Assembly (NCBI RefSeq): GCF_035046485.1
Contig: NC_085137.1
Span: forward strand, 478,541,396-478,605,395
Length of the DNA stretch: 64,000 nt
Reading direction: 5' to 3'
Source of the DNA: Aedes albopictus
Lineage: Eukaryota > Arthropoda > Insecta > Diptera > Culicidae
The notes below the pieces were generated by a model that saw only the letters and a list, made by a program, of their open reading frames with translations, had not been told where the DNA came from and did no database searches. Position 1 is the first letter of the stretch. Every line of letters begins with the position of its first letter. Shown here in pieces: positions 57,999 to 64,000 of this stretch. The translations under genes and the position numbers were made by a program.

Positions 57999-58438
57999 TC
58001 AGGTTAAGGCCGGGGTGGCGTCTGCTGTACATAGTAGCCGCCTCCATTCCACTCGGTCCATGGCTGTTTGCCTCCAGTTCCGCACTCCGCGTAGGGTCCG
58101 CAGATCGTCCTCCACTTGGTCGACCCACCTAGCTCGCTGCGCTCCACGTCTTCTTGTACCGGTCGGATGACTTTCGAGAACCATTTTAGTCGGGTTGCTA
58201 TCCGACATCCTGATGACGTGACCCGCCCACCGTAGCCTCCCGATTATCGCGGTATGGACGATGGTTGGTTCTCCCAGCAGCTGATGCAGTTCGTGGTTCA
58301 TTCGCCTTCTCCAAGTCCCGTCTTCCATCTGCACTCCGCCGTAGATGGTACGCAACACCTTCCGTTCGAAAACTCCAAGGGCGCGTTGGTCCTCTGCACG
58401 TAGGGTCCATGTTTCGTGCCCATAGAGTACGACCGGTC
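57999..58438 (-). pseudogene. RTE-type retrotransposon ORF, C-terminal part
   Basis: Continues the frame of 60962-63669 across the nested insertion. It begins RPVVLYGHETWTLRAEDQR (the conserved YG-ETW motif after the reverse-transcriptase thumb), then RLRWAGHVIRMSDSNPTKMV and a TGA stop near 57999. A short T-rich 3' tail follows (GTTTGTTTTTTTTTGC on the minus strand), as is usual for RTE elements with short 3' UTRs. Split from the rest only by the insertion at 58441-60959. Confidence 0.87.
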
Positions 58439-58440
58439 TA

Positions 58441-60959
58441 CACAGCAAATAATTTTGTAATATGGGGCCGTCCATATACCACGTGGACAGCTTGGAGGGG
58501 GGAGGGGGTTAGCTAAAAGTCCACGCTTGTCCACGGAGAGGGGGGTGGGGGTTCATCAAATGTCCACGTGGACAACATTAACATATAAATTAGGAAACAA
58601 GAATCAACAAACGAAACAAATTATGTCGCATCATTGATGAGGCTCTCTTCAACAGTTCTTCCATACATTTTATTTTATTATACAAAAAAAATATGGTACT
58701 GATTCACAGACTAATTTGTTTTAAATTATCAAAATTTCTAATTACTTAGTTTTCTTCATCGAGGAATATACTGGAGATTTAATATGGAGTGTAGACCATG
58801 CAAATGTTGGTGTTTCAGTCAGATTTTTTTTTTCTGAAGTTCTGTATGAATTTTTCTAAGTTTCATGTCATATATTTGAGCTACTTCAAAGTTTCAAAAT
58901 ACATGTAGGGATTTGCAGGCTTATCTCAAAAACGTTTTTTGTAGGTTCCTTTAAAATTTTAGGTGTTTCTAATGGATATTGAAGTCTAAGCCTCGTCAAT
59001 ACAATTTAGTTGCTGTAAATTTTGGTTTTTGTAAGAATCTAAGAAATATAATCTTATCTCAACAAAAATCTAAGATTTAAAATTACCTTATCTTAACAAA
59101 ACAATCAGACAATCATAGATTGAATAAATATTCATCTTCAACCAGAGGCTGTACAGACTAAACATTGAACAATCACTAACATTAGGCGATAGACATTACA
59201 CGAAAAACACCCAATTTCCGTTTGACGAAAATTTTTCACCAACTGGAGCAAGAATCGAACCCACACTCTCACAAACATTAAGCTGAATTAAAAACATTGT
59301 TGAAAACTTGTAGGTACCTATTTTGTGCTGAGACGAGACCGGACAACTGGCTTCTTATTGATCTTCTTTTCTTCCAAAATGTTTGTTGTTTATTTACGTT
59401 TCGCTTCGATCGTCGTTCGGGCTAGTGTTGCCAAACATTTTATGTTGCTTCAAGATCAAAGTTTTTTACGTATGAAACATAAATGAGAAGTGCCCATAGA
59501 TTTTGTCATGAGTTTAGGGGGACGGGCAAAGGGAGTTAACTTCCATAATTGATTGTCCATAGCGTGTTCGTAAATCAAAATTAATTAAACAAACATAATT
59601 CTTTGAAAAAATAAATAAATAAATAAACAAAATTTTCTTCAAAATTGATCACGTATCACGATTTTCAAACAAAATAGTCACCGTTGAGATGCTGTAACTC
59701 TGGTGAAAGATTAGGCCTACATTTTGACAAGAAGTAACGTCTTCAGTTTTGATTTAAGCTAAATATTGTTTGTAAGATCAGCTACAAAATAAACAAGGTC
59801 AAATTGCTCAAAATAGGACCACTCCCAAATTCATCATCGAAAGCAAGCGAGAAGGCACCGATTCTTTTCCTTCTTTTGGTGTCATTATATGTGCTCAATT
59901 CTTACAAAAATACAAAAAAAAATAACAAAACAAACCACGCTCCAATCCTTCATTTTGAGTAGGATTGAATTGGTAAAGCACCCTCCCGAGCAGTTGAAAC
60001 AATCTCCATAATAACAGTTCTTGAATGTTGATTTTTTTTGTTTCTCAATACATTTAATTAATTATTACGAATGGGAAATTATTTCTCTTTCATTATTGTA
60101 ATGCACTTTTATCATAATGAAAATGTATGCGGACCATACTTACAATCGCTTTTGACAACACTGCCCACAAGCGGTCGGGAACGGTCGGATGGTTTTTGCT
60201 TTTTTCTAATAGCATGAAATCAACCAATCAGCAGCTGGTCCGTTTTGGCCCCATATCGAGCTACGTATTGACTGGTCTCGTTTCAGATTTTGTGCTACTT
60301 GTTTGTATTCTATGTAAAGCTATAGAATATTTTTATTTTATAAAGTTTTCAATTATATTTAAGACTTGATTTACGAAAAAAAAACTTTTCAAAATCACTT
60401 TTTCTATTTTTTTAGAAATGTGAAAAAAAAAACTTTTTTTTCTGATGTCCACGTGGACAATGGGGGAGGGGGGTAGGGGTCAATGAAAAATCCACGCTTG
60501 TCCACGGTGAGGGGGGAGGGGGTCAAAAACCATGAATTTTCTGTCCACGTGGTATATGGACGGCCCCTATCCAGGCGCGTAATTTCTGGCGATGTATCCA
60601 TTTTTGAACGTAATTTCATTCGGTTACATCGTTTTCCAACATTTTTCACAATCACTATGTACACCCTGGTTGGCACCGGAAAGTGTCAACAAACCCATTC
60701 CAGCAAACACGCAGAAGCAGTATCATATTTATCATCTACCTCCCAACTCGGTGAAATAGCCGAGAGGTAAGGGATACGCCTCACAATCAACGGATCAGTG
60801 TACGAATCCATGCCAATATTTTACTTATATATGATTCATCAATCGTTCCGGTTCTAGCGATTGCTAGACCCACTTTCAAATGTAATTTGTACATCAATTT
60901 TACGACGCGACTGATGTGCATCGAAAATAATGTGATATTACAAGATTTTTTTTGCTGTG
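58441..60959 (+). mobile_element. 443-bp-family transposon, copy 4, split by a 2.1-kb element
   Basis: Left end CACAGCAAATAATTTTG at 58441, right end TTTTTTTGCTGTG at 60959, flanked by TA (58439-58440, 60960-60961). Removing the inner element leaves about 412 bp; roughly 30 bp near GCGGCGGCTAATTTG are missing compared with copies 1-3. It retains the tRNA-like segment (near 60750-60820). Confidence 0.9.
58464..60567. mobile_element. 2104-bp foldback, Harbinger-like, TAT duplication
   Basis: Ends GGGGCCGTCCATATACCACG and its complement; TAT at 58461-58463 and 60568-60570. Arms of about 115 bp carry repeated GTCCACG and G-rich runs (GGAGGGGGG). The site interrupted is the GTAATATCCAGG present in copies 1-3, which proves the boundaries. 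The interior is AT-rich with no transposase. Confidence 0.9.
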
Positions 60960-60961
60960 TA

Positions 60962-63669
60962 ATCAGCGTTTTGTAGATAGTTAACTTCGTGTTACGGCGA
61001 ACTTTATTCGATCGTAGAGTTCTGCGGAGTCCAAAGTAGGCACGATTTCCTGCCACAATGCGCCTCTGAATTTCTCTGCTGGTGTCGTTGTCGTCGGTCA
61101 CCAGTGAGCCCAAGTACACGAATTCTTCAACCGCCTCGATTTCATCACCGTCGATATGAATTCGGGGTGGCGGGCGCGGTGATTCCTCCCTGGAGCCCTT
61201 TGCCATCATGTACTTTGTCTTCGACACATTAATGACTAATCCGATTCGCCTGGCTTCACTCTTTAGTCGGATGTACGTTTCCGCCATCGTCTCAAATTTA
61301 CGAGCAATAATATCAATATCATCGGTGAAACCAAGCAGCTGAACGGACTTTGTGAAAATCGTCCCACTTGTGTTTATCCCCGCTCTTCTTATTACACCCT
61401 CCAAAGCAATGTTGAACAGCAAGCACGAAAGACCTTCACCTTGCCGTAACCCTCTGCGAGATTCGAAGGGACTCGAGAGTGTCCCTGATACTCGAACTAC
61501 GCACATCACTCGATCCATCGTCGCCTTGATCAACCGTATCAGTTTATCCGGGAATCCGTATTCGTGCATAATCTGCCATAGCTGTTCTCGATCGATTGTA
61601 TCATACGCCGATTTGAAATCGATGAACAAGTGATGTGTGGGCACGTTGTATTCGCGGCATTTCTGCAACACCTGGCGGATGGCGAACATCTGGTCCGTTG
61701 TAGCGCGTTCACCCATAAATCCAGCCTGATATTGCCCCACGAACTCTCTTGCAATCGGTGATAGTCGGCGGCATAAAATTTGAGAGAGTATCTTGTATGC
61801 AGCGCTCAGTAGTGTGATCGCGCGGTAGTTCCCACAATCCAACTTGTCACCCTTTTTGTAGATGGGACACACGATACCTTCCATCCATTCCTCCGGTAAT
61901 ACTTCCTCCTCCCAAATCTTGGTAATGACCCAGTGTAGTGCTCTCACCAGTGCTTCTCCACCGTATTTTAGAAGCTCGTTTGGTAGTTGATCTGCTCCAG
62001 CGGCTTTGTTGTTTTTCAACCGGCCAACCTCCTCCTCAATCTCTTGAAGGTCAGGGACCGGAAGTCTTTCGTCCTGTGCACATACTCCTAGATCGGTTAC
62101 CACGCCACCTTCGGTACTTGCAACGTCGCCATTTAAGTGCTCATCGTAATGCTGCCGCCACCTCTCGACCACCTCACGCTCGCTCGTGAGAATATTCCCG
62201 TGACTATCTCGGCACATGTCGGCTTGTGGCACAAAGCCTCTGCGCGAGCGGTTCAGCTTCTCGTAGAACTTTCGTGTGTCCTTAGCGCGGTACAGCTCTT
62301 CCATCGCTTCGCGATCTCGTTCTTCCTGCTGGCGCTTCTTCATCCGGAAGACTGAGTTCTGCCTGTTCCGTGCCGGTTTGTAACGTGCCTCATTCGCTCT
62401 CGTACGGTGTTGCAGCATTCTCGCCCATGCTGCATTCTTCTCGTTTTTCAACTGTTCACATTCGCCGTCGTACCAGTCGTTTCTGTGATTCGGAGTCGCG
62501 AAGCCTAGTGCTGTAGCCGAGGTACTACCTATGGCGGATCGGATGTCCCTCCAGCCATCTTCAAGTGTAGCTGCGCCAAGCTGCTCTTCCGTTGGTAGGG
62601 CCACTGCTAACTGCTGCGCGTAGTCTTGAGCCACTTCTACGTTACGAAGTTGCTCGATGTTGAGCCGCGGCGTTCGACTTCGACGCGTGGTGATAACTGT
62701 CGAAAGTTTTGAGCGCATGCATACAGCGACTAGATAGTGATCCGAATCTATATTCGCACTGCGGTATGTGCGGACGTTGGTTATATCTGAGAAGAATTTA
62801 CCGTCGATTAGAACGTGGTCGATTTGGTTTTCTGTTTGATGGTCGGGTGATCTCCAGGTGGCTTTGTGGATATCTTTGCGGGGGAAGAAGGTGCTTCGGA
62901 CTACCATACCACGGGAGGCTGCAAAGTTTACGCATCGCTGGCCGTTATCATTCGATACGGCGTGCAGGCTGTTTCGCCCGATTACCGGTCTGTACATTTC
63001 CTCCCTTCCCACCTGCGCGTTCATGTCGCCGACAACGATTTTCACGTCACGCGGCGAGCAACCATCGTATGTTTGCTCTAACTGCGCGTAGAACACTTCT
63101 TTCTCGTCATCGGGTCTCCCTTCGTGTGGGCAGTGAACGTTGATGATGCTGTAGTTGAAGAAACGGCCCTTAGCTCTCAACGTGCACATCCTTGCGTTGA
63201 TCGGCTGCCACCCGATCACACGTTGTCGCATCTTGCCCAACACTATAAATCCTGTTCCCAGTTCATTGGTGGTGCCACAGCTTTGGTAGAAGGTAGCCGC
63301 TCGATGCCCGCTTTTCCACACTTTCTGTCCAGTCCAACAAAGTTCCTGCAACGCCACGATGTCGAAGTTGCGGGGATGTAGTTCGTCGTAGATTATCCTG
63401 TCACATCCTGCGAAAGCTAGTGACTTGCAATTCCATGTTCCAAGTTCCCAATCGTAGTCCTTATTTCGTCGCGTGGGTCTTTGCCGATTGTATCGAGTCG
63501 TATTTTCTCCTATGTTATTCGCAATGGGGATTTTTACGGGTGGCTTATTGGGCCTACGCCAACACTCCTGTCTCGCCGGAGGGCCATCGTGCCAGTTCTG
63601 TTTAACGTCCCAACCAACACTGGGACGCGTACCCGATTGTTCTCTTGGCTGCGTCGTTGATGACAGCTC
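60962..63669 (-). CDS. RTE-type non-LTR retrotransposon ORF: endonuclease plus reverse transcriptase (interrupted)
   Basis: The frame is open from 63669. The first ATG is at 63357, but the endonuclease clearly starts upstream (DYDWELGTWNCKSL near 63455-63420), so translation may begin at a non-AUG codon or a start has been lost. Residues counted from the 63357 Met: LQE at 3-5, GDMNAQ at 110-115, QIDHVL at 178-183 and SDH at 205-207 (endonuclease catalytic set). A basic linker lies at 300-370. Reverse transcriptase: CPIYKKGDKLDCGNYR at 497-512, FIDFKSAYD at 578-586 (motif A), RQGEGLSC at 638-645 (motif B, E where D is usual), FTDD at 677-680 (motif C) and YLGSLVT from 748. The frame runs without a stop to the nested transposon after residue 799 and continues at 58438. 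It is the best-preserved protein in the window. Confidence 0.93.
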
Positions 63670-64000
63670 TTACTGTACAAGGCAATCCAATCTATAGCGA
63701 AAGAAAGCGAAGATCACATTAATCTTTTCCTTTCGTCGATGATAATAAGGCGCTATTTTTAACTTTGCAATGTTTTGAACTCTCAATTTGTACATAGCGA
63801 ATGGCAAACTACCACTCGGTTTCATCTAATTTGATTTCCAGTTTTGAGTAGACGTGGTAGCGGTTATGTCATGTCATGGTTTCAGGCCCCCAATATTCAG
63901 GAGACCCACACAATTTTACTTCACTTCTAAAATGTGAAACTACGCCAAAATAGTGCAAGAAATATCTCAGACTTTGGTTTCCATAACAGATCTTCAAATT
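63670..64000. other. Probable 5' end of the RTE element and flank
   Basis: Upstream of the in-frame stop at 63670-63672 the sequence quickly becomes AT-rich and non-coding; the element probably starts within the first 100 bases. Nothing else is recognised. Confidence 0.4.

Noticed and set aside
62709..63143. 144-codon plus-strand frame opposite the RTE element
   Set aside because: Shadow of the endonuclease coding sequence; Arg/Cys-rich as expected for an antisense frame.

Overview
This window looks like a stretch of a large, repeat-rich insect genome, most likely a culicine mosquito (Aedes-like). The basis is the mix of mobile DNA: RTE-type and Jockey/LOA-type non-LTR retrotransposons, a BEL/Pao integrase, tRNA-derived SINEs with an 'ATCTCGTTAATA' 3' end, and many small inverted-repeat (foldback) elements with 2-, 3- and 8-bp target duplications. 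The species call is inference. Nothing looks bacterial or phage-like. Almost every short open frame here is a chance frame inside a repeat.

Layout. 1-2.6 kb: a LOA/Jockey-type element on the minus strand, running off the left edge, with two 443-bp transposons in its coding region and one 166-bp transposon in its 5' UTR. 2.6-22 kb: AT-rich DNA made largely of foldback elements, including one of about 3.6 kb (7.38-11.0 kb), one of about 1.77 kb with tRNA-like segments in both arms (14.3-16.1 kb), one of 673 bp (18.2-18.8 kb), and a near-perfect 249-bp palindrome (20.35-20.59 kb) carrying a hammerhead-like motif. 22.2-41.1 kb: a long field of degenerate 12-bp repeats (consensus GGAATTCCTGGA) that changes strand several times and is split by a TA-flanked transposon (24.8-26.1 kb), a hAT-type element (27.4-29.6 kb), other foldbacks and three tRNA-derived SINE-like insertions.

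41.2-46.9 kb is the only part that reads as ordinary single-copy host DNA. A candidate TATA promoter and first coding exon lie on the minus strand (41.3-41.65 kb). About 400 bp upstream of the TATA box is a 3.8-kb 8-bp minisatellite: (GTTCTCTC)n first, then (GTTCTCTA)n with a roughly 1.03-kb internal duplication.

46.9-50.0 kb: a decayed, internally deleted LOA/Jockey-type copy on the plus strand, bounded by two apparently identical 467-bp direct repeats. 50.0-55.5 kb: a broken RTE fragment (minus), then a BEL/Pao integrase pseudogene (plus) with visible D, D and E catalytic positions, split by an 8-bp-TSD transposon and by a 3-kb foldback that itself carries another 8-bp-TSD transposon. 56.9-64.0 kb: LOA and RTE fragments, then a well-preserved RTE-type element on the minus strand. 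Its frame is cut by a fourth 443-bp-family copy, itself split by a 2.1-kb foldback: a three-level nest whose insertion order can be read directly.

I see no complete host protein-coding gene. The nested insertions give a relative chronology and several exact target-site duplications.
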